Below are positions 34,321-53,696 of a DNA stretch of 64,000 bases, in pieces. Location of the stretch: the NCBI GenBank assembly GCA_045805565.1, contig JBJMKZ010000017.1:38905-102904 (forward strand), given 5' to 3'. The notes below the pieces were generated by a model that was not told where the DNA came from, did not search any database, and worked only from the letters and a program-made list of their open reading frames with translations. The stretch is from DATAEY01 sp045805565 (lineage in GTDB: Bacteria; Actinomycetota; Thermoleophilia; Solirubrobacterales; Solirubrobacteraceae). Each line of letters opens with the position of its first letter. Position 1 is the first letter of the stretch. A program made the position numbers and the translations under genes.

Positions 34321-34933
34321 CGCTGCGCACCTCGACGGTGGTTCCGGGCGGTCCGGGCACGGCGCCGCGGACCAGCAGCAGGTTGTCCTCCGGCATCACC
34401 CGCGCGACGCGCAGACCCCGCTGGGTGACCCGCCTTCCGCCCATGCGACCGGGCCCGCGCAGGCCCTTGAACACGCGCGACGGCGTCGCCGAGGCGCCGA
34501 TCGCGCCCGGCGCCCGGACGTTGTGCGAGCCGTGGGATTCCGGACCGCGGCTGAAGTTGTGGCGCTTGACCGTGCCCTGGAAGCCCTTGCCCTTCGAGAC
34601 GCCCGACACCTTGACCTTCTGGCCCGGCTCGAACGACTCGACCGTCACCGTGTCCCCGACCGTGAGCTCGCCCGCCTCGTCGCGGAACTCGACCAGGTGG
34701 CGCACGGGGGGTGCGTCCGCCTTCTTGAGATGGCCCAGCTGCGGCTTGGTGAGACGCTTCTCCTTCACCGTCCCGAACCCCAGCTGCACCGCCTGGTAGC
34801 CATCGCGCTCGGCGGTCCGGATCGCGGTCACCGCGCAGGGGCCGGCCTCCAGCACGGTCACGCGCTCGACGCGGCCGTCCTCCTCGAGGAAGACCTGCGT
34901 CATGCCGAGCTTGCGGGCGAGGATCGCGGCCAT
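34313..34933 (-). CDS. rplC: 50S ribosomal protein L3
   Basis: 206 residues from ATG 34933 (AAILARKLGMTQVF). GKGFQGTVKRHNFSRGPESH holds the Q/H tip near the peptidyl transferase centre. An earlier in-frame start at 34951 would overlap rpsJ and is less likely. Confidence 0.95.
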   Translation of the reverse strand: MAAILARKLGMTQVFLEEDGRVERVTVLEAGPCAVTAIRTAERDGYQAVQLGFGTVKEKRLTKPQLGHLKKADAPPVRHLVEFRDEAGELTVGDTVTVESFEPGQKVKVSGVSKGKGFQGTVKRHNFSRGPESHGSHNVRAPGAIGASATPSRVFKGLRGPGRMGGRRVTQRGLRVARVMPEDNLLLVRGAVPGPPGTTVEVRSDD

Positions 34934-34940
34934 GGCGGGC

Positions 34941-35267
34941 TCAGCTGGCAAGGCGGATCTCGATGTCCACGCCCGCCGGGAGATGGTCGAGGCGCTGGAG
35001 CGAGTCGACCGTCTTCGGCGTCGGCTGGTGGATGTCGATCAGTCGCTTGTGGGTCCGGATCTCGAAGTGCTCCTGGGAGTCCTTGTCCTTGAATGGCGAG
35101 CGGATGACCGAGTAGACGTTCTTCTCGGTCGGCAGCGGCACCGGCCCCGAGACCCTGGCGCCGGTACGGGTCGCCGTGTCCACGATCTCCTTGGCCGCCG
35201 TCTCGATCGAGCGGTGGTCGTAGGACTTCAGGCGTATCCGGATCTTGTTCTCGGCGAGCGTCGCCAT
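34941..35267 (-). CDS. rpsJ: 30S ribosomal protein S10 (NusE)
   Basis: 108 residues. KIRIRLKSYDHRSIETAAKE and FEIRTHKRLIDIHQPTPKTV are diagnostic. First gene of the S10 array, 123 nt after tuf, with two hairpins in the gap. Also a partner of NusB/NusG in antitermination. Confidence 0.96.
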   Translation of the reverse strand: MATLAENKIRIRLKSYDHRSIETAAKEIVDTATRTGARVSGPVPLPTEKNVYSVIRSPFKDKDSQEHFEIRTHKRLIDIHQPTPKTVDSLQRLDHLPAGVDIEIRLAS

Positions 35268-35300
35268 GGTGTTTGTCGGTCTAGTGCTCTTGGCGCGAAT

Positions 35301-35333
35301 GGGGCGCGCCCGCGGTACTGCCGGGCCCGCCCC
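35301..35333 (-). terminator. Strong GC hairpin in the tuf-rpsJ gap
   Basis: GGGGCG pairs with CGCCCC and, after one mismatch, GCCCG with CGGGC, around a 9-nt loop. It lies about 34 nt before the rpsJ start, so it could be a terminator, an attenuator or a leader structure of the S10 array. No T-run. Confidence 0.45.
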
Positions 35334-35363
35334 GTGGTGGTCGTATCTGGCGTTTCTCGTTGA

Positions 35364-35385
35364 GCGACCGCCTCGCGGCGGTCGC
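35364..35385 (-). terminator. Hairpin 5 nt after tuf
   Basis: Perfect 9-bp stem GCGACCGCC/GGCGGTCGC closed by a GCGA (GNRA-type) tetraloop on the transcript. No clear T-run follows. Candidate terminator or 3'-stabilising structure for tuf mRNA. Confidence 0.55.
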
Positions 35386-35390
35386 CGGTG

Positions 35391-36578
<1,188 letters not shown>

Positions 36579-36671
36579 TTGGGTTGTCTCCTTTGCCTTA
36601 GGGGGCCCGCCGGCCTGCGGCGAACCTCAGAAATCTAGCTCAGTCCGGTTGAACTCCGTCGCCCGCCACGG

Positions 36672-38774
<2,103 letters not shown>

Positions 38775-38827
38775 GGCTTGTGCTCTGCTCGAACCCCTCC
38801 GATCAGCGGTCCTGCCTCCCCGAGGGC

Positions 38828-38852
38828 AAAAAAATGGGCCCCCCGGGCCCAT
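38828..38852 (-). terminator. Intrinsic terminator inside the fusA leader (candidate attenuator)
   Basis: On the minus strand ATGGGCCC, loop GGG, GGGCCCAT, then TTTTTT. This is a textbook Rho-independent terminator, but the next downstream gene is fusA, 54 nt away, and no promoter-like sequence is evident between them. The gene upstream on this strand is rpsG, more than 900 nt away. Confidence 0.7.
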
Positions 38853-38939
38853 GCAAGACGCAGCTGTCGGCTGGGCGGAATCGCCTATCTGGTGGTGGTC
38901 TCCACGGTCGGTTTCCTACATGGAGCGGGGCGCGCACAG

Positions 38940-39605
38940 ATGAGTACGCCCACCCGCAGAACGACCAGCGATCATAGCAAAGGGTCGTGGCCCTCCCGGG
39001 CGGCTTCGGCGCTGGCGCGAGTGGGCTCGCGAGCCCAGGCCACGCTCGGCCGCATGGGTATCGATCCCACCTACCTGGCCGCCGCCGGGCTGGCGGTTGC
39101 GGCGGCCGCCGGGTCGCTTCTGCTGGTGGTCAGCGACTTCACGACCCTGTTCGAGGCCCGCACCGTGACGGCCAAGATCGGCTCCGTCACCGGCGGGACG
39201 AATCACCTCTACGCGATGGTGATCATCGGGCTGGTGGCGGCGCCGATGGGCTGGGGGGCGATCCGGGCCGGCAGCCAGCCGGCGATGATCTCGCTCGCCG
39301 TCCTCGGGTTGCTGGCGGCAGGGATCGCTCTGGCCTTCGACCTCCCCGACGCCACCGGCACCAGCACGCTCAACCGATCGTTCGCGTATGCGAACGCCCA
39401 GGCCTTCCCTCGAGTCGGCTTCTACCTCGAAACGCTCGGAGCCGTCCTCCTCATCATCGCCGGTGGTGGCGCGCTGTTGCTCACCGGCAGCAGAGGCCGC
39501 GGCCCGGAGCGCGATCCCGGGGCACGCTCCGGGGCGGCCGCCGCCCGCGCCCAACGCCGCCCCCAGCCTCCAGGCGAGCCCCCGGCGCCCCAGAACGAGC
39601 CTTAG
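38940..39605 (+). CDS. Hypothetical four-helix membrane protein, inserted between rpsG and fusA on the opposite strand
   Basis: 221 residues from ATG 38940. Hydrophobic segments near residues 44-65, 88-105, 114-132 and 163-182. Basic N-terminus (30 residues) and a Pro/Arg/Gly-rich C-terminal tail. It interrupts the usual rpsL-rpsG-fusA-tuf order on the opposite strand. No recognised family. Confidence 0.65.
   Translation: MSTPTRRTTSDHSKGSWPSRAASALARVGSRAQATLGRMGIDPTYLAAAGLAVAAAAGSLLLVVSDFTTLFEARTVTAKIGSVTGGTNHLYAMVIIGLVAAPMGWGAIRAGSQPAMISLAVLGLLAAGIALAFDLPDATGTSTLNRSFAYANAQAFPRVGFYLETLGAVLLIIAGGGALLLTGSRGRGPERDPGARSGAAAARAQRRPQPPGEPPAPQNEP
38971..38976 (-). promoter_or_regulatory. Candidate -10 element for fusA
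   Basis: TATGAT on the minus strand, about 200 nt before fusA and upstream of the leader terminator. No good -35 is visible. If used, the transcript would run through the terminator at 38852-38828. Confidence 0.3.
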
Positions 39606-39652
39606 CCCGCGGCGACGCTGGTAGCCGGTGCTGGCTTTCGCGGCTTCAGCGG

Positions 39653-39828
39653 CGCTGGTAGACGGTGCCGGCCGCGAGATTGGTGGTGTGCGGGGGAGCG
39701 AAAATCAAGCCCGGGCAGGACGCAGGCTCGCCGATAGCAGCGCTATCGGCGAGGCGAGGACGCACCCGGGCGCCGATTTGCAGCCGCCCGTGCGCCGCCA
39801 GGATCGTGGCCGGTGCCGGCTACCAGCG
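39653..39828. repeat. 176-bp imperfect palindrome downstream of rpsG
   Basis: Centred at 39740. The core is a perfect 12-bp stem, CTCGCCGATAGC/GCTATCGGCGAG, around AGC; it is enclosed by GCCCGGG/CCCGGGC and then by arms of ~45 bp with many matches. The right arm ends in the rpsG 3' codons and stop (39820-39828). The left arm therefore carries an inverted copy of CGCTGGTAG, and a further copy lies at 39616. Could fold into a cruciform or long RNA hairpin. Confidence 0.75.
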
Positions 39829-40290
39829 ATAGTGGGCGAACGCCTTGTTCGCCTGCGCCATCCGGTAGATGTCGTCCTTGCGCTTGTAGGCGCCGCCCTG
39901 CTGTGAGTGGGCATCGAGGAGCTCGTTGGCCAGCCGCTGGGCCATCGTGCGCTCGCGCCGCTGACGGGCGAACTGGACGAGCCAGCGAACCGCCAATGTC
40001 CGGGCGCGGCGGCTTGGCACCTCGACGGGGACCTGGTAGGTCGCCCCGCCCACCCGGCGCGAGCGGACCTCGAGCACGGGAGTGAGCTCCTTGATCGACT
40101 GGTCGAGCGCCTCGACGGGGTTCCCGCCCGTCTTCTCGCCGAGGACGGCCAGCGCGTCGTAGACGATCCGCTCGGCAGTCGACTTCTTGCCGTCGAGCAT
40201 GACCTTGTTGATCAGCTGCTGGACGAGCCTCGACCGGTAGAGCGCATCGGGCTCTATCGGGCGGACCTGGGCGGCGGCGCGGCGAGGCAT
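39820..40290 (-). CDS. rpsG: 30S ribosomal protein S7
   Basis: 156 residues. VEVPSRRARTLAVRWLVQFA and the C-terminal KAFAHYRW are standard S7. Six nt after rpsL. Its last codons lie in a large palindrome. Confidence 0.96.
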   Translation of the reverse strand: MPRRAAAQVRPIEPDALYRSRLVQQLINKVMLDGKKSTAERIVYDALAVLGEKTGGNPVEALDQSIKELTPVLEVRSRRVGGATYQVPVEVPSRRARTLAVRWLVQFARQRRERTMAQRLANELLDAHSQQGGAYKRKDDIYRMAQANKAFAHYRW

Positions 40291-40296
40291 GCGGGG

Positions 40297-40692
40297 CTAG
40301 CGCTTCTTGACGCCGTACACCGAGCGGCCCTTGCGGCGGTCGCTGACGCCGGCGGCGTCCAGCGTCCCGCGCACCACCTTGTAGCGAACGCCCGGCAGAT
40401 CCTTCACCCGGCCGCCGCGGACCAGCACGACCGAATGCTCCTGCAGGTTGTGCCCCTCGCCCGGGATGTAGCAGGTGACCTCCATCCCGTTGGTGAGGCG
40501 CACCCGCGCCACCTTGCGCAGCGCCGAGTTGGGCTTCTTGGGGGTGGACGTGTAGACACGGGTGCAGACGCCGCGCCGCTGCGGAGCGGCGACCCGCTGC
40601 TTGCGCCCCTTGCCGGACTTCAGCCCCGGGGTGGTCACCTTCTTGGACGGCGCCCGGCGCCCCTTGCGGATCAGCTGGCTGGTGGTGGGCAT
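40297..40692 (-). CDS. rpsL: 30S ribosomal protein S12
   Basis: 131 residues. Lys of TPKKPNSALRK and the GGRVKDLPGVRY loop with the methylthiolated Asp site are wild type, so no streptomycin-resistance substitution is seen. It begins 36 nt after ald, so its promoter probably lies within or before ald. Confidence 0.97.
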   Translation of the reverse strand: MPTTSQLIRKGRRAPSKKVTTPGLKSGKGRKQRVAAPQRRGVCTRVYTSTPKKPNSALRKVARVRLTNGMEVTCYIPGEGHNLQEHSVVLVRGGRVKDLPGVRYKVVRGTLDAAGVSDRRKGRSVYGVKKR

Positions 40693-40728
40693 GCGGCGGC
40701 GGATGATAGTCGACCCCGCCCGCGGTGC

Positions 40729-41859
40729 TCAGCCCGCGGCCACGGCCGCCAGCGCGTCGTCGGGGTCAACGTAGGGGAGGTCGACCGCGTCGGCCACCGA
40801 GGGATAGGTCACCTGCCCGGCGGCCAGGTTGACCCCCTTCTTCAGGCCGGGATCGGCGGCCACGGCGCCGTGGACGCCGTGCTCGGCCAGGGCGAAGACG
40901 TAGGGCAGGGTGGCGTTCGTCAACGCATAGGTGGAGGTGATCGGCACCGCGCCCGGCATGTTGGTGACGCAGTAGTGACGTATCCCGTCCACCTCGTACG
41001 TCGGGTCCGAGTGGGTGGTCGGTCGCGAGGTCTCGAAGCACCCGCCCTGGTCGATGGAGACGTCGACCAGCACCGCGCCGCCCTTCATGAGGCGCAGCTG
41101 GTCACGGGAGATGACCTGCGGCGCCCGCGCACCGTGCACCAGGACGGCGCCGATGACCAGGTCGGCACCGGGCAGGCGGGTCTCGACCTCCAGCGTCGAG
41201 GAATAGCAGGTCGAACAGCGCCCGCCGAAGATGATGTCCAGCTCACGCAGGCGGTCGATGTCGCGGTCGAAGACGAACACGTCGGCCTCCATGCCGATGG
41301 CGATGAACGCCGCGTTCATGCCCACGACGCCGCCGCCGATCACCAGCACGTTGGCGGCCGCGACCCCCGGCACGCCGCCCAGCAGCACCCCCCGCCCTCC
41401 CAGCGGCTTCTCCAGCATGAGGGCGCCGGCCTGGGTCGCGATCTTGCCCGCCACCTCCGACATCGGCGCCAGCAGCGGGAGGCGGCCGCGGGCGTCCTCG
41501 ACCGTCTCGTAGGCGATGCAGGTGGCGCCGGTCTCCGCCAGCGCGCGGGTCATCTCGGGAGCGGGCGCCAGGTGGAGGTAGGTGAACAGCGTGTGCTCCG
41601 GGCGCAGGCGGGCGACCTCCTCGGGTTGGGGGTCCTTGACCTTCACGATCAGCTGCGCCTCGTCCAACACCGCGTCCGCGCCGGGCACGATGGTCGCTCC
41701 CTGGGCGCGATAGTCGTCGTCGGCGATCGCCGACCCCTCGCCCGCCCCCTGCTGGACGTAGACCTGGTGTCCCGCGTCGCGCAGCTCGCGCACGCCAGTC
41801 GGCGTGAGCGCCACCCGGTACTCGTCCGGCTTCGCCTCGGTCGGGACCCCGACCCTCAT
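40729..41859 (-). CDS. ald: Alanine dehydrogenase
   Basis: 376 residues. N-terminal RVGVPTEAKPDEYRVALTP, the catalytic His region FTYLHLAPAPEMTR, and the NAD-binding VLVIGGGVVGMNAAFIAIG. Interconverts alanine with pyruvate, NH3 and NADH. ATG overlaps the aminotransferase stop by 4 nt, forming a two-gene unit. Confidence 0.93.
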   Translation of the reverse strand: MRVGVPTEAKPDEYRVALTPTGVRELRDAGHQVYVQQGAGEGSAIADDDYRAQGATIVPGADAVLDEAQLIVKVKDPQPEEVARLRPEHTLFTYLHLAPAPEMTRALAETGATCIAYETVEDARGRLPLLAPMSEVAGKIATQAGALMLEKPLGGRGVLLGGVPGVAAANVLVIGGGVVGMNAAFIAIGMEADVFVFDRDIDRLRELDIIFGGRCSTCYSSTLEVETRLPGADLVIGAVLVHGARAPQVISRDQLRLMKGGAVLVDVSIDQGGCFETSRPTTHSDPTYEVDGIRHYCVTNMPGAVPITSTYALTNATLPYVFALAEHGVHGAVAADPGLKKGVNLAAGQVTYPSVADAVDLPYVDPDDALAAVAAG

Positions 41860-43235
41860 CGCAGCACGCGGCCCGAGGCCATCTCCAGGACCGCCCGCAG
41901 GACGGCCTCGATCTCCTCGAACTGCTCGGGCCCCGCGACGAGCGGCGGCGACAGCTGGATGACCGGGTCGCCGCGGTCGTCGGCGCGGCAGATGAGCCCG
42001 CGCCGGAAGAGCTCCCCCGAGAGGAATCCCCGCAGCAGGTGTTCGGACTCGTCGGCGTCGAAGGTCTCCTTAGTCTCGCGGTCCTTGACCAGCTCGATCG
42101 CCTGGAAGTAGCCGGCGCCTCGCACGTCTCCGACGATCGGGATGTCGCGCAGCGACTCCAGCATGGCGCGGAACATCGGCTCGGCGCTGCGCACGTGCTC
42201 GAGGATCCCCTCCCGCTCGAGCACGTCGAGGTTGGCCATCGCCACGGCGCAGCAGATCGGGTGCCCGCCGAACGTGAAGCCGTGCTGGAACGAGGTGGCC
42301 CCTTCCAGGAACGGAGCGCAGACCCGGTCGGAGGCGATGACCGCCCCCAGCGGCGCGTAGGCGCTGGTGATCCCCTTGGCGGTGGTGATCAGGTCGGGCT
42401 GGTAGCCGTAGCGCTCGGCGCCGAACCACTCTCCCAGCCGGCCCCACGAGCAGATGACCTCGTCGGAGATGAGCAGGACATCGAGCTCGTCGCAGATCTC
42501 ACGCACGCGCTGGAAATAGCCATCGGGCGGGGTCAAGCAGCCCCCGGCGTTCTGGACGGGCTCCAGGATCACCGCCGCCACCGTCTCCGGGCCCTCGAAC
42601 AGGATCCGGTTCCGGATCGCCTCCGCCAGGTCGTCCGGACTCATGCCGGGCGCAAGGCGGTAGAGGTTCGTGTTGGGAACGTGACAGCCGCCCGGCGCCA
42701 GCGGCTCGTAGGGCTCACGGAGGCCGGGGATCCCAGTGGCGGAGAGCGCGCCGAGCGTCGTCCCGTGGTAGGCGATCTCACGTGCGATCACCTTCGTCTT
42801 GGTCGGATGCCCGGTGAGCTTGTGGTACTGGCGGCACAGCTTCAACGCCGACTCAACCGCCTCGCCCCCTCCACTGGTGAAGAACACGCGGTTGAGGTCC
42901 CCCGGCGCGAGGGCCGCGATCCGGGCGGCGAGCTCTATCGCCGGCGGGTGCGCGTATGACCAGTTGGTGTAGAAGCCCAGCTCGCGCGCCTGGTCGGCGC
43001 CGGCCTGCGCCACATCGGCGCGGCCGTGGCCGATGTTCACGCAGAACAGGGCTGACAACCCGTCCAGATATCGGTTGCCGTGCTCGTCCCAGACGTAGCA
43101 CCCCTCACCGCGGGTGATGATCGGCACCTCGTGGTCCGGGCCGTAGGCGCCCATGCGCGTGAAGTGCAGCCACAGGTGCCGCCTGGCGAGCTCCTGAAGG
43201 CTCGCGTGGGTCACAGTCGGCTGCGGGGCGGCCAT
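41856..43235 (-). CDS. Class III omega-aminotransferase
   Basis: 459 residues from ATG 43235 with GAGGAG 5 nt upstream. LDGLSALFCVNIGHGR, AYHGTTLGALSATG, SDEVICSWGRLGEWFG and the PLP lysine in TTAKGITSAYAPLGA place it with omega-amino acid/amine:pyruvate aminotransferases. Coupled to ald: the alanine made by transamination could be oxidised back to pyruvate, driving amine breakdown. The substrate (beta-alanine, GABA or a polyamine) is not determined. Confidence 0.87.
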   Translation of the reverse strand: MAAPQPTVTHASLQELARRHLWLHFTRMGAYGPDHEVPIITRGEGCYVWDEHGNRYLDGLSALFCVNIGHGRADVAQAGADQARELGFYTNWSYAHPPAIELAARIAALAPGDLNRVFFTSGGGEAVESALKLCRQYHKLTGHPTKTKVIAREIAYHGTTLGALSATGIPGLREPYEPLAPGGCHVPNTNLYRLAPGMSPDDLAEAIRNRILFEGPETVAAVILEPVQNAGGCLTPPDGYFQRVREICDELDVLLISDEVICSWGRLGEWFGAERYGYQPDLITTAKGITSAYAPLGAVIASDRVCAPFLEGATSFQHGFTFGGHPICCAVAMANLDVLEREGILEHVRSAEPMFRAMLESLRDIPIVGDVRGAGYFQAIELVKDRETKETFDADESEHLLRGFLSGELFRRGLICRADDRGDPVIQLSPPLVAGPEQFEEIEAVLRAVLEMASGRVLR

Positions 43236-43405
43236 CGTCTCCTCGTCACGACGTCGGTGTGACAACGGTACCGCCGCAAGCGACCGGGTCCGTCGGGAGC
43301 CGGCTCACTCGGCGCACCCGGCCGCGTGGGTACCTGGCAAGCTTCAGGCGGCTCGAGCAAGCCCCTGCACGGAGCGGTTCGGGCGTCCCCCCGCTCCGAG
43401 ATCCC

Positions 43406-43912
43406 ATGCACGTGACATCGCGTCCCGACAGCCAGGTGCCTCTCCTGCTGGTCGACGTCGATGGGGTTATCTCGCTCTACGGGTTCGAGTCGGATCGGCT
43501 CCCGCCGGGGCGCTTCCAGACCGTCGAGGGCATCGGCCACTACCTGTCGGCCACCGCCGGCGCTCATCTGCGCCGCCTGCATCGGCACTTCGAGCTGGTC
43601 TGGTGCACGGGTTGGGAGGAGCGGGCCAACGAGCACCTCGTCCCGGCGCTCGGGCTCCGGCGGCGACTGCCCCATCTGACCTTCACCGACCCGCCGGGCG
43701 TCGCCGCCCGCCACTGGAAGCTGGAGGCCATCGAGCGTCACGCCGGACCTAGCCGCCCGCTCGCCTGGATCGACGACGACCACTCCGGCTGCGAGGAGTG
43801 GGCGCTGCAGCGGCCGGGACCGACGCTCCTGGTCACCACGGCGCCGGCGCTGGGGATCACCCACGAGCACGTGGAGCGACTGATCGCCTGGGCGGCCGAG
43901 TCGTCCGGGTAG
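43406..43912 (+). CDS. HAD-like protein (Swiss-Army-Knife-type HAD domain)
   Basis: 168 residues from ATG 43406. LLLVDVDGVIS supplies the DxD motif, LVWCTGWEERAN the motif II threonine, and LAWIDDDH the acidic motif IV. This pattern fits HAD domains found alone or in RNA-repair proteins. Possible nucleotide or polynucleotide phosphatase. Divergent from the aminotransferase. Confidence 0.7.
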   Translation: MHVTSRPDSQVPLLLVDVDGVISLYGFESDRLPPGRFQTVEGIGHYLSATAGAHLRRLHRHFELVWCTGWEERANEHLVPALGLRRRLPHLTFTDPPGVAARHWKLEAIERHAGPSRPLAWIDDDHSGCEEWALQRPGPTLLVTTAPALGITHEHVERLIAWAAESSG

Positions 43913-43921
43913 CCTCGGGCG

Positions 43922-45463
43922 CTAGTCGTGGTGCTTGCCGCCGTGGCGGCTGCGCTTGCCGTGGTGGCGCTCGTCCTCGCCACGCGCTTGGCGCTGCTGA
44001 CCCTCGCCGGCGTCGGCGCCCACCGTGTAGGCCAGGTCGTCGAAATAGACGACCTGAAACGACCCCCCGCGCTCGAGGTTGCGCATCCCGAAGTGGTTCA
44101 GGACAGCGCCGGCGCGCCTGACCTTGTTCGGCAGTGACCAGGCCGTGCGCCGGTCGCCGAGCCGCAGGACGATCACGCCTGATTCGCCACTCTGCGGAAA
44201 GTAATCGAAGCTCCACCTATACGTGGCGGGGCCGGGGTTGAGCACCAACCCCGGGGTGTCGTCGGTCGAGTTCTCGCCTCGGCGGTCGGAGACCAGCGCC
44301 CCGAAGTACTGCCCCACGCGGCTCGGACCGGTGAGCGAGATCCCGATGAAACCCCGCGGCCCCTGCTCGCCGCTGCCGGCGCCGGCCGAGCCCGCCTCGA
44401 ACCACCCCAGCAGCGTGGCGCTGTCCGAGTTCGCCCGCACCAGCCTGACCGTCCCCGCCGCGTGCAGGCGGTCGTCGAGGCTCAACCGGCCGACCCGGTC
44501 GGCGTAGAACGCCCCCAGGTGGGGGTGGTCCTCGTCGGTGCGCGCGATCAGCCCGCCCAGCCGGCGGTCGCGCGGGCCGGTCCAGCCGAACAGGTTGGGC
44601 TGCCCGGTCAGGCAGTCGTGAAACGCGGCGTGGTTCCCGCGGCCCTGCCAGACCTCCGGGTTCCCGACGCTGCCCTGCGGCACCCCGTCAAGGGCCAGAC
44701 GGGTGATCGAGACCCGCAGCTCCCGCCCGCGGGCGACCACCTGGTTGGTCATCCCCAGGCGGTCGAGTGCCGCCCCGGACGCCCGGGCTCGCGGCGCCAG
44801 GGCCAGCGACACCGGGGGCCCCGCCTCGGGGATGGCGAGCGTCGCCCTGCCGCGCCCGCCGGCGCCGGCGGGGTCGTAGGTCAGGCGCCAGCGGTAACGG
44901 CGCCCGAACCGGAAACCGAACGGCTTGCCTGCGCCGTAGTTCAGGTGGTCGGTCTCGTAGTCGCGCGCGCCGTAGGCGAGCACGACCGAGTAGTCGCCCC
45001 CGTTCACCGGGTCGGCGTTGACCTGGAACCCGAGTTGGCTCGGCGCACGCCAGTCGACATTGGCGTGGTTGAAGAAGCCGACGATCGCTGATCCCCCCGG
45101 GAAGTCCTGCTGGCGGCCGCGGCGGACGACCAGTACCCCGCCGACGCTGAACCGGTGCTGGAAATCGAGCGCCACCCGCCGGCCGTACCATGCCGGGCGC
45201 GCCGACCGGGTGATCAGTCCACCGATCGATGCATCCCCCTGCGAGCCGAAGTCCTGGGGGGTCGTCGTGCAGGGGCCGTGTCGGCGGTTGTTGCGGGCCT
45301 GCCAGCGCGGATCGTCGGCGAAGCTCTGGAACCGAAGCTTGGTTCGACTCGCGGGCGCGAGGGGGTTGGGGCCCAGCAGGTGAAGTGGGCCCAGGATCAG
45401 GAATGCGCCGGCCGCCGCCACGACCAGGCCGGCTGCAAGCGCGACCTTCAGCCAGCGGGCCAC
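43922..45463 (-). CDS. Secreted or membrane-anchored hypothetical protein
   Basis: 513 residues with one N-terminal hydrophobic segment (residues 6-32), so exported or anchored. The rest is beta-rich with two similar halves (for example ALDFQHRFSVGG and SFDYFPQSGES; FGFRFGRRYRWRLTYDPA), suggesting tandem jelly-roll or laminin-G-like domains. The C-terminus is His/Lys/Arg-rich (HHGKRSRHGGKHHD). Unknown function. Confidence 0.6.
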   Translation of the reverse strand: MARWLKVALAAGLVVAAAGAFLILGPLHLLGPNPLAPASRTKLRFQSFADDPRWQARNNRRHGPCTTTPQDFGSQGDASIGGLITRSARPAWYGRRVALDFQHRFSVGGVLVVRRGRQQDFPGGSAIVGFFNHANVDWRAPSQLGFQVNADPVNGGDYSVVLAYGARDYETDHLNYGAGKPFGFRFGRRYRWRLTYDPAGAGGRGRATLAIPEAGPPVSLALAPRARASGAALDRLGMTNQVVARGRELRVSITRLALDGVPQGSVGNPEVWQGRGNHAAFHDCLTGQPNLFGWTGPRDRRLGGLIARTDEDHPHLGAFYADRVGRLSLDDRLHAAGTVRLVRANSDSATLLGWFEAGSAGAGSGEQGPRGFIGISLTGPSRVGQYFGALVSDRRGENSTDDTPGLVLNPGPATYRWSFDYFPQSGESGVIVLRLGDRRTAWSLPNKVRRAGAVLNHFGMRNLERGGSFQVVYFDDLAYTVGADAGEGQQRQARGEDERHHGKRSRHGGKHHD

Positions 45464-45566
45464 CGGTCACCTGAAAGTCGCGGCGGGGTCTGGCGGGCAC
45501 CCGAGCAGAGCGGGCGGGGCAGCAGGCGTCGCCGGCCAGCGCTCCGCCCGCGGCGGATACGGCTCC

Positions 45567-49679
<4,113 letters not shown>

Positions 49680-49719
49680 TTCGTCCCTGTGGTCGGAAGG
49701 TGGGTGCGGCGCGAGGCGC

Positions 49720-53310
<3,591 letters not shown>

Positions 53311-53696
53311 AGGGGCGACTCCTCGGAACGTCGAGACAGGGCAGGCCGGGGCGCACGAAGTGCGACCAGCCAAGATAGCACAGCAGGCTAACGCTCACCC
53401 GCCGAGGGCGACCGGCTCTCACGGACCCCGCCCGGGGCAGCCCACGTATGTGGCGCGGGCCGCGGTTGCGGGCGGCTGCGGCTATTGGCCGATCGCCGGC
53501 CAGTGTAGCCGGAAAATGGGCCGCCTGCTACCCGGAGAGGTGCGATTGACCGCGCACGTGCGAGACCCCGCCGGGCTCCATGGCCGCCTGCGCCTGCCGC
53601 TCCAATCGCCTTATCGGTAACTGAGCGCGAGCTTGCGAGCGGCTCCGGATGCGGCGGCAGTTAGCCCGGCATCCGCGCTCGCCGTCCGTCCCGGCT
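53311..53696. other. 386-nt intergenic region between rplL and rpoB
   Basis: No ORF of substance. It holds the 48-bp dispersed repeat at 53614-53661, several GC-rich inverted repeats, and on the minus strand a TACACT hexamer near 53506 that could be a -10 for rpoB. This is the expected place for attenuation between rplJL and rpoBC. Confidence 0.4.
53614..53661 (-). repeat. 48-bp dispersed repeat, copy downstream of rplL
   Basis: 44 of 48 bases match 23913-23960. It lies 36 nt after the rplL stop, as the other copy lies 28 nt after the secY stop. Confidence 0.8.

Noticed and set aside
39907..42111. 734-codon plus-strand open frame antisense to rpsG, rpsL, ald and part of the aminotransferase
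   Set aside because: Spans several conserved minus-strand genes and has no domain-like pattern.
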